Origin: Pieris napi
Taxonomy: Eukaryota; Arthropoda; Insecta; Lepidoptera; Pieridae
Assembly: GCF_905475465.1 (NCBI RefSeq)
Contig: NC_062251.1
Coordinates: 1,977,001-2,041,000 of the forward strand
Length of the DNA: 64,000 nt
Direction: 5' to 3'
The notes under the pieces were generated by a model. It made no database searches and had not been told where the DNA came from. It saw nothing but the letters and a program-made list of their open reading frames with translations. Below, piece after piece: positions 44,215 through 56,754 of the stretch (position 1 is its first letter; every line of letters begins with the position of its first letter). The translations under genes were made by a program, and so were the position numbers.

Positions 44215-44535
44215 GAAGTTATACTTCTTTAGGCGCGTTATGAAAAATTGATGAGTGTGAAATTTTACGATGTGCGCGCACCGTGACGCAAAATTAACAG
44301 AATGAAGTTGCCCAGAAGAATAATAGAATTTATGTTACACTTAATGTAAGAGAATAATAATAAATATTTATTTATATAATTTTTCAAATGTAAACTGAAA
44401 TTTATTGACTATAATGACTCCTTTTCCAGTCTTTGATTATTTAATTGTAATTGATTATTTGCTTGCAATCAAAAACTATTTTTAATAATGCCAAAGAAAT
44501 AAAACTTCTTATGCGCGTACATAAGTACACGCCCC
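44215..44535 (+). mobile_element. GAAGT..ACTTC MITE
   Basis: Left end GAAGTTATACTTCTTTAGGC, tail GTACATAAGTACACGCCC. It lacks the SINE present in the relative at 6534, giving the uninterrupted form. Confidence 0.7.
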
Positions 44536-44751
44536 CTTTTTTTATTTATATAAGGAAATGAGTGATTAATTCTTGTAGCTAATTCCGTTTTTAAGTATGA
44601 TATTATTGTAATTGTCGTTCTTAAGTGTGTTACAGGAATAAATGATTTTTGATTTTGGCTTTGAACGTTTTAAATTGTGTTCAATGCATGTTCCGTCACA
44701 TAATAATGTATTTTTACCATAAACAAACATCGGTTAAGTTTCTTTATATAT

Positions 44752-44995
44752 GTCACCGTAAAATTGTAAAATCTATCTCGCGAGATTGTAAACTGTCGAA
44801 AGATTGTGAACCTCCACGAACTGCTTACAAATTAACGTATTATTATTCGGTAGTTATATGAAATTGTTGGGAAGTAAAATTAATCTGTAATTGACCAAAG
44901 AAGTTTGAATGATAACTAAGTTAGTGTAGTACAATCTACCGAATACCGATAACCGATAGATTACAATCTAACGGTTTTTACAATTTTACGTTAAC
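44752..44995. mobile_element. Palindromic MITE, relative of 35430-35745
   Basis: Same ends and centre (GTTGGGAAGTAAAATTAATC); both arms are shortened by deletions. Flanks are TATA-rich. Confidence 0.7.
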
Positions 44996-45169
44996 ATATA
45001 CAGAGTTTACACTGAACTTAAATTTGATTTTAGTAGTGTTATAATATATTTTTATTTTAGCATGTTTTTTTTTGTATATTTACTATTTAAAAAGTAAAAA
45101 TCTAAGTTATGTCAATTGTCACCTAACCGAACCTACAAATTTCAAAAAACCACTAGCGAAGACTACGCT

Positions 45170-45300
45170 AGCGTAGGGTGGCGGAGTTTCTTGCTACTGC
45201 GACTTGCGAACTGGTAGTAAATGTAAACTTACAATTAATTTAACTTTCTTTTCTGACGTTCTTAAATGTACTTGTTTACCTAAATGAATTTAAGTTATTT
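45170..45300 (+). repeat. LINE 3'-end repeat, diverged
   Basis: It contains GGGTGGCGGAGTTTCTTGC, GGTAGTAAATGTAAACTTA and a GAATTTAAG end matching the family at 23000. Confidence 0.45.
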
Positions 45301-45809
45301 TGAGTTTGAGTTGGTCATGCATGGTCAGATACACTACAGGCCTGGTAGCTGGTACAGTGTCACCTTGTGTTTGAAGGTCATCTCGACTCCTTTTAATCAG
45401 AAGAAAGTAGAGACGAGAGGACTATGGCGGCCTTTAATTAATAAAAGCTTTATATTTTTCATGACAACATTCCGCTATCGCGTTTTACATTTGGCAACAG
45501 TATGCACAACGCCATCTGTTGATGAATAATGATAATCTAGGGGTAATAAAAAAATATATATGTAAAATCATTTATTCAAGCTGTATTTTTACCACTAATA
45601 TTTACAATATTAACTACATCTTAATACATATGTGATATCACATAATTAAACATAGTTTAAAGCAAAAGTACATACATTTCATATGTATTTATTGTTTGGA
45701 CATAATATGATACGAGTTTTGATCCCCCATGAAGCCAGTTGCAGAAGCGAAGTCAGTGTTCTACGAGCAATTTAGCTCGACGCACACAAAGTTCTTATTC
45801 GACTTTTTA
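45301..45809. other. No gene seen
   Basis: The frame at 45284-45529 has no recognisable domain and is not called. Confidence 0.35.
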
Positions 45810-46308
45810 AAGTGTAACTTCTTTAGGCGCTGAGGGTAAAATCTTTACGAAACGTCACAAAGATGTGCAGCGTTTTTGTCGAAGAGAAGAGAGAGAGCGA
45901 TTGAGAAAGAGTGAGAAGGGCGAATTACATTATAGAAATTATATTTTTAAAATTAAAATTTCGTTAAGAGATATAATGAAATATTAGTATTTTATATTTT
46001 ATGCAAAATAATTTATTAAAATCTCAAATGACGAATTGTAAATTAAAATACCACGTGTTTTTAATATCGAAGAAATACATATAAAAAAATCAATTTATAT
46101 TAATTGTTATTAAAATAGTAAAAATGTATAAAATTATTAATTTTCGACAGTGAATATTTTAATGACAATTAAATTCCTAAAATATCTTCCTTTTTCCCTC
46201 ATTTGTCTCGGAAATCTAAAGTTTTAGATTTTTATAAATATGAACAAGACTTAAAAATTAGTTTGCCAAAGAAGTTTCACATGAATATGTACTTTGTACG
46301 CACGCACT
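45810..46308 (+). mobile_element. GAAGT..ACTTC MITE
   Basis: Left end AAGTGTAACTTCTTTAGGCG, right end GCCAAAGAAGTTTCAC with a GTACGCACGCAC tail; the interior matches 23658 and 34455. Confidence 0.65.
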
Positions 46309-47235
46309 TTTTTTTTATTTCATGACATAAATCGACATTCGCAAACGTGCAAAGTTGTTCTAGCTTAGTTCGCGTAGGCTTGGGTACGTTGTATATTACT
46401 TTACATAGTTTATATAGCTTGCTTTCTGCACCCACGAACCTACACGAGCGAAGCTAAACTAATCTAGCTTAGTTCTTGGTCTACAACTGGCGTAAAGGTT
46501 TATTTAGTTTATGGATTTGAGAACATAATCTTTTAATTTTTAGTCCAAAGCTTCAAAATATACAATTACAAGTAAATATGGATTTTACCACTGTCAGCAA
46601 CGGAATATAATTTATTTGGCTCCAGTTACTGAAGTCAAACAAAGACATTGTTGTCCTGTTCACTCTAAAACATTTCAATATATCGCTGTCTCATTTTCGC
46701 AATCTCTCGGAAATTCGTCTAAATTTTCAATAGAGACAGACTAAAGTACTCCTATCTCTTTTGATCACACGTAAATTTGAGAGAAAGAGACAAACTACTC
46801 TAGATAACAGATATTTGTGTAATAGGCCATTTGACAGTATCATAATTTAGTGTTATTGAGAGTAATCCGTATGAAACATGCATTTAAGCGTTATACAATA
46901 AAATAGCTTGTTGATTTATTAATTTATCAAAACCCCTTATAATATTGTGTAATCCTTCTTGAAAATAAATATAATTGGAGACTGTTTTTGATCGAAATAG
47001 ATACACGTGTTTACAGGCACGGGTTCTTAGGAACTGACGCGGCGCCATCTTGTTTAGAGAAGCATTTGGCGGGTATTTAAATTTGGAATTTGAATTTTAA
47101 AGATAATTTGTATAGATTATAATATAATATTTTATATATAGTGTTTATCCAATAGCGCATTGTAGACCTATTAATTTGATACTAAACAAATTTATGTAAA
47201 ATCTTTCAGTCGGTGGCAATCAGCGCTTATTATGT
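46309..47235. other. No gene seen
   Basis: AT-rich. An imperfect inverted repeat (CTTAGTTCGCGTAGG with CCTACACGAGCGAAG) at 46360-46480 may be another small MITE. Confidence 0.35.
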
Positions 47236-47390
47236 ACATGTCGCAGCTAACTAGCTTAATAAGCCGTTCAAACAACAGCTAAACATTAGCCAGCCCGTTT
47301 ATTTAATGTTGTAACAAACGCTACGGCTGAATATCTTCCGTTATATTATATTAGTTAAAAGGCTAATTAAGCTAGTGTCGACATTAACAT
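47236..47390. mobile_element. Small MITE with GTCGCAGCTAA ends
   Basis: Inverted ends ATGTCGCAGCTAACTAGCTT and the complement of AAGCTAGTGTCGACAT; 155 bp, the uninterrupted relative of 7675-8327. Confidence 0.55.
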
Positions 47391-48155
47391 TCAATAATTC
47401 TGGCTGATTTTAGACAAATATACAGGACTTAAATGTCCAAAAAGTCCTTTCAAAATCACGGTGGAGCTACTGAGATATTTCATCAGATAATAATACATTT
47501 CCAATTACACAACGGCAATCTAGTGCTTTGTCATACAATTTACATCGGTTAAAATCCTTAATTTAAAACACACGCCATCCTTGAGTCAATTGTCACACAG
47601 TGAATGACTGCATCTCACTGAAGTGGTGTATGGCAAGAGCACAAGCATTATAGATTTCAGCGTGCAACTAATAGACGCCCAGCATTGTACCAATCTTCAA
47701 TCGAAGAACAACTTTGGTCCAATCCACTTTTTTGACCAACGGAATCTACTTTGAATGTAAGTAGCATGGGCGGTTAGAGAATTTGTGGGGCTCTGGGCTA
47801 GTACGGGGAAGTCCCCTGTAATAGACGCTCATGCGAAAAAATACAGACCGAAAACAAGAGACGGGGAATTCCCCATTGCGTTCAATAGATGCGTATCGGA
47901 CATTCGTTGATTGATCTCAGGGATTCCAACCTTAAAATGGGTTTTTTTTTAAATTTCAAATATTTTTTTATAATGTTAAATGCGCACATGAGAGCCCACT
48001 CTGAGAGTCGCACGCTAAAGCCATAAGGCCAAGTCTCCGTTATTAGCGGCAGTAGCAAATACCTCAATTAAACTTCATATTAAGAACATGAGATTCTTCG
48101 AATAGTTACAATATAAATACGACATTGTCAAGATCTCAGACAAATCTGCATTCAT
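47391..48155. other. Spacer with SINE S2 fragment
   Basis: A reverse S2 head remnant (GAGAGTCGCACGCTAAAGCC) lies at about 47938-48033. Otherwise no feature; it is the 3' flank of exon G. Confidence 0.4.
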
Positions 48156-49327
48156 TCACACAACATCGTGACTCCTCAAATGATCTTTCAAATTTTTCCG
48201 CCGCAAAAAGGCCAACCCACAAAAGTCACACTTATAATTCTTCTCACCCGTATGTATGACCATATGACGCTTCAGGGTTTCCTTATTACAAAACCTCTGC
48301 GTGCAAATCTTACACTGATGATTCCTCTCTTGCAAATGCACCGACCGATTATGACATATCAAATGATACTTCAAATGAAACGCCCGACCACAAGTCTCGC
48401 ATTTGTGGACACGCGTCGACTGCTGATGCACGTCTTGCAAGTGAATGGTCCTTCGATAGTTCGAATTGAATCTCTCAGGGCACATCGGGCACCTACGCGG
48501 GTACTGCTTTAAGTGAACACCCCGTATATGTATGGAACGTTTATGGGAGGTACTGAAAACTTTATCGCACCTATCACAAGGATAGCTACCGCTTTCGTGT
48601 ACCTCCAAATGCGTTTTCAAAAGACGCAACGTCATGAAACCCGTTCCGCAAATTTCGCAACTGTAATTATTAAAATGGACGTTCATGTGGATGACCAACG
48701 GTCGTAGCTTGATGAAGCTCTGGCTGCAAATGACGCAGTCAAACGAGCTCTGTAATTCCAGCTTGAAAGGTATCATGTTATCTTTAAGTTCGGAATCAAT
48801 TGGTTTCTGGTGTATTGATTTCAAATGGTGTTTGATTTCTACCAAATCATTGAGTGGAGTCGAGCATATTTTGCAGGCTAACGCGCTGATCTCCACCTTC
48901 AACACGCATTCTTTTTTATTGTTCAACAATCGTTTTAGGGACGCAAACGTGTGTGCGTCCGCCATATGATCTCTCAGCACTGTTATGTCTAAAAACGGCT
49001 GCGCACAGATGAAGCATTTGTACTTGTTGTTTCCATAAATGAAAGGATAAGCTGTGGAGAACTCGAATATTAGTAACGCATTTTGTCTGTTATCCGATTT
49101 CTTAACGGGTACCGGCTTTGGAGTTACTTTTACTATACTCTCCTGTGGTGGACTTCTGTCCATAGAAACTGGTGAAGGGCTTCGAGAAGTAATAGGTACA
49201 CTCGTTACGTTCTTTACACGAATTCTGTTGAAGTCGAAGAGTGTACCCAAAGGTTTACATAGGCTTCTATCGTACGCAACTTGAAACAGTGGTGTTATCC
49301 TCTTTGCGGGCGCTTTTGTTTCCTTTC
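48156..49327 (-). CDS. C2H2 zinc-finger terminal exon G
   Basis: The acceptor TTATTTTCTAG is followed by two bases and KETKAPAKRITPLFQVAYDR. The lead before the first finger is long (about 100 residues), with a Ser/Pro segment (SRSPSPVSMDRSPPQE) that could be phosphorylated, then NALLIFEFSTAYPFIY. Nine fingers follow, from YKCFICAQPF to YKCDFCGLAFLRRKNLKDHL, with TGEKNY between fingers 8 and 9. 389 residues. Its finger set resembles exons A and C more than its direct neighbours. Confidence 0.88.
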
Positions 49328-49421
49328 CTAGAAAATAAATAAATTCCATATATTTTCCATGTAGTGCTAAGTGCCATTAGTGTGTATTCGTTAGTTCAGA
49401 GTTCAATGATATTCTGTTGAA

Positions 49422-49711
49422 TCTAATATATAAAATTCTCGTGTCACAGTTTTCGTTGCCATACTCCTCCAAAACGGCTCGACCGATTCTCATGAAATTT
49501 TGTTTGCTTATTGGGTATGTCTGAGAATCGGACAACATCTATTTTTCATCCCCCTAAATGTTAAGGGGACTACCCCTAAATATTTTATTTTTAATTTTTA
49601 GATATTTTTTTATGATACAGTATTAAAAAATACATACAGCCCCTACGATCAACCCCTATTTTTTATTATAAATGATATACATGGCAAAACAACGTTTGGC
49701 GGGTCAGCTAG
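49422..49711 (+). mobile_element. Non-autonomous Helitron-like element
   Basis: It begins TCTAATATATAAAATTCTCG after an A and ends GGGTCAGCTAG before a T, with the GGCTCGACCGATTCTCATGA block common in such lepidopteran repeats. 290 bp. Confidence 0.75.
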
Positions 49712-50045
49712 TAATGTATAAATTCGCTTCCATAAGTGAAATATAGTAATTAATATATATCCTTTAAAAATAAGTTATTCCGCGTTCCTTACATTTGCTA
49801 AAAGAGATCAATATAATTCCAGATAGAAAGATAGTTAACTAGACAGTCTTCGAAACGTTCTGGAGCGATCAAATCTTCCGCCACCACAGGTATGATAATT
49901 TCATGCACAACCAGAGCCAGAGTAGAAACGCTGCTAAAGGTGGATGAAATCGATTAACAGGAACAATGAACCGGTCCTTGAAGTGACTGAAGTTTTTTCA
50001 AACAAGATTTTTTTTACTTCATTCCCTTATTGTAAATCCACTTTA
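49712..50045. other. No feature seen
   Basis: Spacer without gene or assignable repeat. Confidence 0.35.
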
Positions 50046-50445
50046 TCACTGCTTTTTGATTCTATGGCGTTGGCGAAGATCGCACGATGACACGATGCGG
50101 TCTCGTCGTGCGATGAGTTCAAACATACAGATTTCATCAGAGTGTCCTATTTGAACCTCGCAAGTAATCGTGCGAGCACATGCTTAATAACGATCGTACG
50201 ATGCGTTTGATCGTGCGATCATGCAAAGCAACAGATCTCTTTTGAGTGTCCTAATCGGTTACTACGCGATGCGTCGACGCGCGAGGGGCGCCGGACGAGA
50301 GGGGCAAGGGCCAACAGTGCAACACAGCACTCGTACACATCGCGCGATCTATTAGGACACCTGTTAGGCCATCGCACGACCACTTTGATCGTGAGATGAA
50401 AAACGCATCGCGCCATCGTACGATCGCTCCCAATTAGGACGCCGC
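50046..50445. repeat. Palindrome-rich GC block, possible DNA transposon remnant
   Basis: CGATCGTACGAT, TCGCACGA and GATCGTGCGATC motifs recur many times in both orientations, as do GTGTCCTAAT/ATTAGGAC. It abuts the stop codon of exon H. Confidence 0.5.
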
Positions 50446-51590
50446 CTATGTCGACATAGGATGGAACTCATTAATTTTAACTGACGGATGATTAACTTTA
50501 ACATGGTGATTAAGGCTACACTTTTGCACAAACGAACCGCCACAATAACTACAAACGAATCTCCGATCGTTCTCATGTATACGCATATGTTCGCGTAGTG
50601 TATACTTTCTGGCGTAGGACTTTTTGCATATATTACAATTAAACTTCCTCTCCCCACCGTGTCTGATCATGTGCTCCTTCAGCTCCGACTTGGAATAAAA
50701 CTTCCACTCGCATAGACTACACCCATGTCTTTTCATTTTCAAATGAACGGTCCGAACATGTACTCCCAATTTCCCACTCGACGTGAACACTTTAGAGCAG
50801 AGATTACACTTAAATTCTTTCAACTTGATTCCGTGCACTGTTGCGATATGCTTGTTCCTTTGAAAGTAATTCCTAAACGCCTCAGGACAATGCGGACATC
50901 TATGCCTTCTAACTTGTTTATGAACATTGGCAATGTGTTCGTTCTTAGCGTTTATAGATTTAGAAATCTTATCACACAATTCACATGGAAAGGAACCGCT
51001 CTCGTGAGAAAACGCATGCGTACGAAGTCGCTCTGGTGTTATGAAACCTGTACCGCATTGCTCACATATAAAATTCTGAAAGTGAACATTCATGTGATGG
51101 TTCAGCGTTTTGAACTCGTCAAATTTCTCATCACACAAGGCGCAATTGAAACTATCTTTCGTCACTTTAAATGGCAACACTTCGTCCGTTGTATTCAAAT
51201 CTATGGTTTTATTATGAACATCAGCTAAATGCCGCTTTAGATAATTTAAATCTGGTGTTAGTTCATCGCATAGTTTGCAACAAATATCAGTTATGTCAAC
51301 CTTAACTAGTTCGTGTCTCTTTAACTTTGACATTGCATATTTAATTACAGTGGAAGTGACAAAATTATGATCGACAAAGATATGGTGTCTCAATATTGTT
51401 GGATCTATAAATTGTTGGTCACAGTAGAAGCATATGTATAAATTCTTCATCCATCTAAACGGGCATAGCCTTGAATGTTCTAGAAGTATCGTGGCGTTCT
51501 TTTTCCTTGCTTTTATGGCGTCTAGGTCTTTCAGTTTTCTATCATTCTTTATACGCGTATCCATATTTCTGGCTTCGACGTGAGTTTCAC
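50446..51590 (-). CDS. C2H2 zinc-finger terminal exon H
   Basis: The acceptor TATTCTTCTAG is followed by two bases and ETHVEARNMDTRIKNDRKLK, then ATILLEHSRLCPFRW. 380 residues carry ten fingers; finger 5 lacks the usual aromatic (DKISKSINAKNEH). The last reads FVCSYCGGSFVQKCSLNHHV. The C-terminal tail (VNHPSVKINEFHPMST) stops exactly where the palindrome-rich block begins, so the block may have supplied the present end. Confidence 0.88.
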
Positions 51591-51736
51591 CTAGAAGAAT
51601 AAAATGTGTTCAGACTTTTCATCATGCAATCCTTTCGAGTAGTTTTCAATTATAGATTTTATTAGTTACACTTTTCCTTGATTAGCTAGTTAAGAAATAT
51701 TCAATTAAAAAACCATATTTATTTGATTACAGTACA

Positions 51737-52863
51737 TTAGAAGCCATCTTTAATCTGCATTGGATGATGTACCCTCACGTGTTGCTTCAGACTGCATTTT
51801 TGTATAAACGATTGCCCACAAATGGGACAGACAAATCTCCTATCATTATTATGAATTCTCATGTGTTCCCTTAAAGTTTTTAAACGCGCATACGACTTTT
51901 TGCACACATCACACTGATATATTCTAGCGCCACCGTGTTTAATACTGTGCTCTTGCAGTTCATAATTCGAAAAGAATTTCATTCCACATGTGGTACATGC
52001 GTGGTTCCTCTCCTGCAAGTGTTGGGAACGAATGTGTGCTGTTCTTCGACTACACAGGTCGAAAACTTTGGGGCATGATGGACACGGAAATAGGGCAGTT
52101 TTCTCATTATGTATCGTGTTTAAATGTTTCATCCTATACTTGTAGGAGGAGAACTTCTCGTCGCAAATGGGACATTTGTAACGCTTATTCGCTTTATGTA
52201 CTTTCGCTATATGTGCGTATAGCCCAGCGTATGATTGGAGAAGTTCTCCGCAATGCTTGCAAGGAAAACTACCCTTTTCGTGTGTACGGGAGTGATTCAA
52301 CATCCTCTGAATCGTCGCAAAACCTTTGCCGCATGTTTCACAAATATAATGTTCGTAATGGTCGTTCATATGTTTATGTAGGCTAAGAAACATTTCGTAA
52401 CGTTTACCGCAGACTTGACAGCAATACTCATCCTTACTCAATTTATACGGCAAAATGCTCTCACCGTACGTACAATCGATACTTTTGCCGTGAATTCTCA
52501 TGTGAATTTTTAATTCGGAATAATCTTTTATATTAACGCCGCAGAGTCTGCAAACTGTGACAGAGAAATCCATTTTAAGGGGATCGTATTTACGTGGTTT
52601 GAAAGCTATATCTGAGTGATGCCTTTGAGAATGTTCTCTTAACAACTGTGGCTCCAGGAAGCTACTTTTACAAAAGAAACAGAGATAAGCTCCTTTTCTG
52701 TACTTAAACGGGTAGGCAGTGCATGAAGTTAAAATATTTTTTATATTCTTTCTGAACATTGCCCGTCGCGCGTTTCCTTCTACTCTCCGGTTTATAATGT
52801 CGTCATTACTTGCTATTGCTGTGTAATCGGTAATTTCTTCCTCTTTAAGCTCAGCTTTTCCTC
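51737..52863 (-). CDS. C2H2 zinc-finger terminal exon I
   Basis: The acceptor TTCTATTTTTAG is followed by two bases and GKAELKEEEITDYTAIASND, a short acidic lead containing LKEE (sumoylation-like), then a basic stretch (NRRVEGNARRAMFRKN). Ten fingers in 374 residues end HMRIHNNDRRFVCPICGQSF. AATAAA follows the stop on the minus strand (about 51717-51722) within the 146-bp gap before exon H. Confidence 0.9.
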
Positions 52864-52938
52864 CTAAAAATAGAAAAAGTGATATAGCTTCAACCTCGGT
52901 ATTATCTTAACTAACCGTTAGTTACTAAAATTCGCCTC

Positions 52939-54023
52939 CTAAATTTGAACATTGTCAACGTTAGGATGGTGTATTCTAAGGTGATTCTTCAGGCTACACT
53001 TTTGAACGAATCCACTATTACAAAATTCGCAAACAAAACGTTTATCATTATTGTGAATCCGCATATGTTCTTTCAGAGTCTTCATCCTCGCATACATTTT
53101 CTTACAGACTTCACATTGAAACTTTCTCTCGCCTTCATGCTTCACCATATGATTCCTAAGTTGTGCTGCAGTTCCAAACTTGTACGGACACTGTTCACAG
53201 AGAAACGGCCTATGTTTAATATGAACCTGCTGTATGTGTCTAGTCCTTTGATTGTACATAGAAAATACTCTTGGACAAAAGTTGCAAGGGTATTCAACTT
53301 TTTTACCATGCGAGTTTTTCAAATGCTTCAAACGTTCCGAGTATGTTTTAAACACTTCATTACAATAGGGGCAACGGTATCTAAACTCCGATGTGTGCGT
53401 TAAATAAACGTGTCTATTAAATTGCACTCTAGTTTCGAATACCTTATCGCATCTAGTACATTTATTATTATCTGTTTCGTGTATTACTTGATGAGCTTTT
53501 AGTCTATGGGCAGCAGAAAACGCTTTACCGCAGTGACAACAGATATTGTTTGGATAATGTTGATTCATGTGTGTGTTTAATTTAGTAAATTGGAGATATC
53601 GTTCGCCACAATGTGTACAAGACAGCTCTTTATTCATCAGTAAAAATGGTGTTACGCCTAAATCTAAATCTTTGATGACAGGTTTCTCATGAACCACCAC
53701 GAGGTGTTCTTTTAAATTATCTAAATTCGGCATTGCTTCACGGCATATGTTACATTGTAAATTCGTCACTTCAACTTTAACATAATCAAAAGTACGCGCG
53801 AATTTAAGAGCATCTACTTTGTTTGGATGTTCTACAGAATGTTCCTTTATGCTCTCGAAATCGGCAAAGTTTTTCGGACAGAACGCGCAGGTATAACATC
53901 CACGTCTCCACCTAAACGGGCAAGCGTTAGAACACTCAAGAATAATAGCCGCGTTGTCTCTTTGATCGTTAAATTTCCTTTTCTGTTTCCATAATAATTT
54001 CGTTGGTGGTTTAGTGTCTGGTC
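52939..54023 (-). CDS. C2H2 zinc-finger terminal exon J
   Basis: The acceptor TTTGTTTTTAG is followed by two bases and PDTKPPTKLLWKQKRKFNDQ, then AAIILECSNACPFRWRR. 360 residues, ten fingers, last FVCEFCNSGFVQKCSLKNHL. Only 75 bp separate its stop from the next acceptor (exon I), and I see no AATAAA or ATTAAA there, so its transcript must end inside exon I or use a weak signal. Confidence 0.9.
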
Positions 54024-54153
54024 CTAAAAACAAAAAAAGCACCGTCAGATTCCACCGTTTGGTTCAATACTGCAAATATTTTCTTTTAATTCTCCAGAAT
54101 TTATGCTACAATTTAAATATTCAACTTGACTTAAAAAAATCTTTGTTTATGGA

Positions 54154-55112
54154 TCACAAACTATCCGCGCGTTTATCGTTCCAAGAATTATTCAAATCCG
54201 AACACTTCTTTCCAACCTTATGAGACATTCTATAGTGAGCTGATCTATTGCAGCTTGTCTCGAATAGCTTTCCACAATGAACACAGGGATAATAAATTTT
54301 CTGCTGGCCATGTTTCTCAACCAAATGTTTGAGACGCGCGTTATACTTAGTAAACACTTCCGGACAGCGTGGGCAAGCGTATTTAACACCTTTAAGATGG
54401 ACCTTTACTCTGTGACACATGCGAGCTGTTCTCGTCTCCAAGACCTCATCACATACACCACAAGGAAAACTACCAACTTCATGAGACTGAACGTGAGCTC
54501 TAAACCGGGATTTCGACACAAATCCTTTTCCACACGTATCACAAATATAGTTTCTAAAATGGCTGTTCATATGTTCATTCATTTTCGAAAAAGAGGCAAA
54601 ACGTATATTACATTTGGGGCATTTAAAATCATTGGAGCTAAGCTTAAACGGCAGTACGCCATCGCTATAATTAGGGTACAACTTTTTCTGATGCACCAAA
54701 ACCAAGTGCTCTTTGAAAACGTCAATAGTATTGAAATTAAGACCGCAGAGCCTGCACTTTAAGTCAGAAATTTCAACTTTAAGCATATTATTCTCTGTGA
54801 GCTTTGCAAATAATTTTTTGGTGGGTTGCTGGTGTAAATGGTTAGAGCGTATATGATCACGTAAATCATTTGGTTCTAAGAATTTAATATCACAGTAGGA
54901 GCAATAGTACGCGCATCGAAACCACCGAAATGCCCAAGCGGTTGAACATTCCAAGAGCGCTATCGCATTTCTTTGCATCATAGTCTTAGCGATGCGTCTC
55001 TCTGACTCTTCCGGGAGTTCGTTATTCGCACGTCGTCGCCTGAGCATTTGGCGAGCGCTGACGTGCTCTTTTAACTTTCTACCTTTAGCACGAGTATCCG
55101 CAATAGGGGAAC
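54154..55112 (-). CDS. C2H2 zinc-finger terminal exon K, C-terminally short
   Basis: The acceptor TTCTTTTTTAG is followed by two bases and SPIADTRAKGRKLKEHVSAR, then AIALLECSTAWAFRWFR. Seven fingers align with fingers 1-7 of exons H, I, J and L, after which the frame runs into KKCSDLNNSWNDKRADSL and stops. The last three fingers, the best conserved part in its relatives, are missing and no remnant is seen in the following 130 bp. ATTAAA is present in that gap. 318 residues; it may be a functional short form or an early decay product. Confidence 0.82.
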
Positions 55113-55192
55113 CTAAAAAAGAAAACGACTACTATATTATCTTTCGAATGCAATTTTTGGGTACGCTTTTAAAACTTCAAATATTAATCTGA

Positions 55193-55605
55193 TTGATTGC
55201 CCGAACCACCTATCTAAATTTAAGTTTCGTGTACCCTCTCTATACCCCAGGCATCCCATTATTTGTCCCTCCTTTCCGTAGAACGCGTTATGGTCAAAGC
55301 TCACCGTTGTCCAGATTAATTCTTATAAAAGAGCTAGGTTTGGATATACATAGTTGTTACCCTCACACTATAAAATCGATTTTTGTTTAGTTTTTTGTCA
55401 TTTGAATTTTTTCTTTGATTAGTAATTGTTTTTTTTTTTGTAATGTTTGTTTTGTTTAATGGTTATGATCTCTATATGTATGTAATGTTTGCCTTTAAGT
55501 GCTTGTCACATTAAAAATTGTATTTTGTGTTTGTTTTTACCAATGTGTAAGTGTGCCGAGCGTTGGCAAGCTTTTTCTCAATTTAAAAAAAAATGTTTTT
55601 TGAGT
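55193..55605 (+). repeat. LINE 3' end with reverse-transcriptase C-terminus
   Basis: Plus-strand residues IPLFVPPFRRTRYGQSSPLS then LDIHSCYPHTIKSIF fit the C-terminus of Jockey-type reverse transcriptases, followed by a T-rich 3' untranslated region ending near AAAAAAAAATG. It lies between exons K and L and opposite to them. Confidence 0.55.
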
Positions 55606-55621
55606 GTAAATTAATAACCGC

Positions 55622-56754
55622 TTATGTTTTATCAGACACAAACAGCTCGGAATCAGGATGATGTCCACTTATATGGGCTATCAAAGCTTGTTTTCGAACA
55701 AACGTTTCGCCACATAACCTACAACACAGCTCATTATGAACCTTTAGATGTGTCTTAAGACCTCTGATACGCGGAAAACACTTCCCACACACTTCACATG
55801 CAAACTTCTTTTCACCAGAATGCTTGACCATATGCCGTTTCAACTCATAATTTGTTTTAAAGTGCCATTCGCAATAATCACAATTATAGTTCCTTTGCTG
55901 TGGAAAATGTTCTCTCCTAACATGAACCGAACGCTGGCCACTAGTTTTAAATGTTTTTTCACAGTGGGAGCATTCGTATGCTACTTCTTTGGCTCTATGG
56001 GCTTGGTTTAGGTGATTCATCCTATCATAGTAACCAGAGAATCTCATGTCACAATGCGGGCATTCGTATCTAGGACCTTTGGCGTGCACGTTGGCCTTAT
56101 GGTAATCTCTAGCTGCACGCATTGTGAACATACGCCCGCACTTGTCACAAGGGTACGACCCCTTTAAATGAACTTCTGAATGCTTTCTCAACCTTGGCGC
56201 AGTCATGTATCCTTTGCCGCAAGTTGCACATATATAATGCTGGTAATGCGTATTCATATGTTCATATAATTTAAGGAAATTGTTGAATTTCTCTCGGCAT
56301 ATCAGGCAGCACCATAGATTGTTATCTAGACTGAACGGGAGGACGCCATCCGGGTGAGAACTATCGAAATCCAGGCCGTGTTCAATAACATGCTGTCTCA
56401 TTTGGGGAACGCTGTAAAAGGGACATGCACAGAGCCTACACACTGCGTTTGTGACGTCCACATTAATCAGGGACATTTCCTTAAACTTGCTGTAGATATC
56501 TTTGACGCTGTGATGCGTCGAACATATTTTAACGTGCTCCCGTAATTCAGTACAACACGTGAAAATATTCTCGCAGAACGCACACTTAAAATGATTCTTC
56601 TTCCACCTAAACGGTGTGATTCTCCAACATTCTAATATAGTGGTTGCGTTCTTTTTCATTGAAAGACGTGCTTCAGCGCTTTTGCTTTTCTGATACTTTG
56701 GCTTCTTACAAACCTTTTCTATCTTTATTGCTTCAATTTCAAATTGCCCTTGCC
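55622..56754 (-). CDS. C2H2 zinc-finger terminal exon L
   Basis: The acceptor TTCTATTTCTAG is followed by two bases and QGQFEIEAIKIEKVCKKPKY; IKIE fits the sumoylation consensus. The motif ATTILECWRITPFRW leads into ten fingers in 376 residues. Finger 1 has an irregular end (HVKICSTHH), and the last, CRLCGETFVRKQALIAHISG, replaces the usual FVQKCSL. Group membership is with H, I, J and K. Confidence 0.9.

Noticed and set aside
45284..45529. 81-codon plus-strand frame
   Set aside because: No domain; it overlaps repeat-derived sequence.
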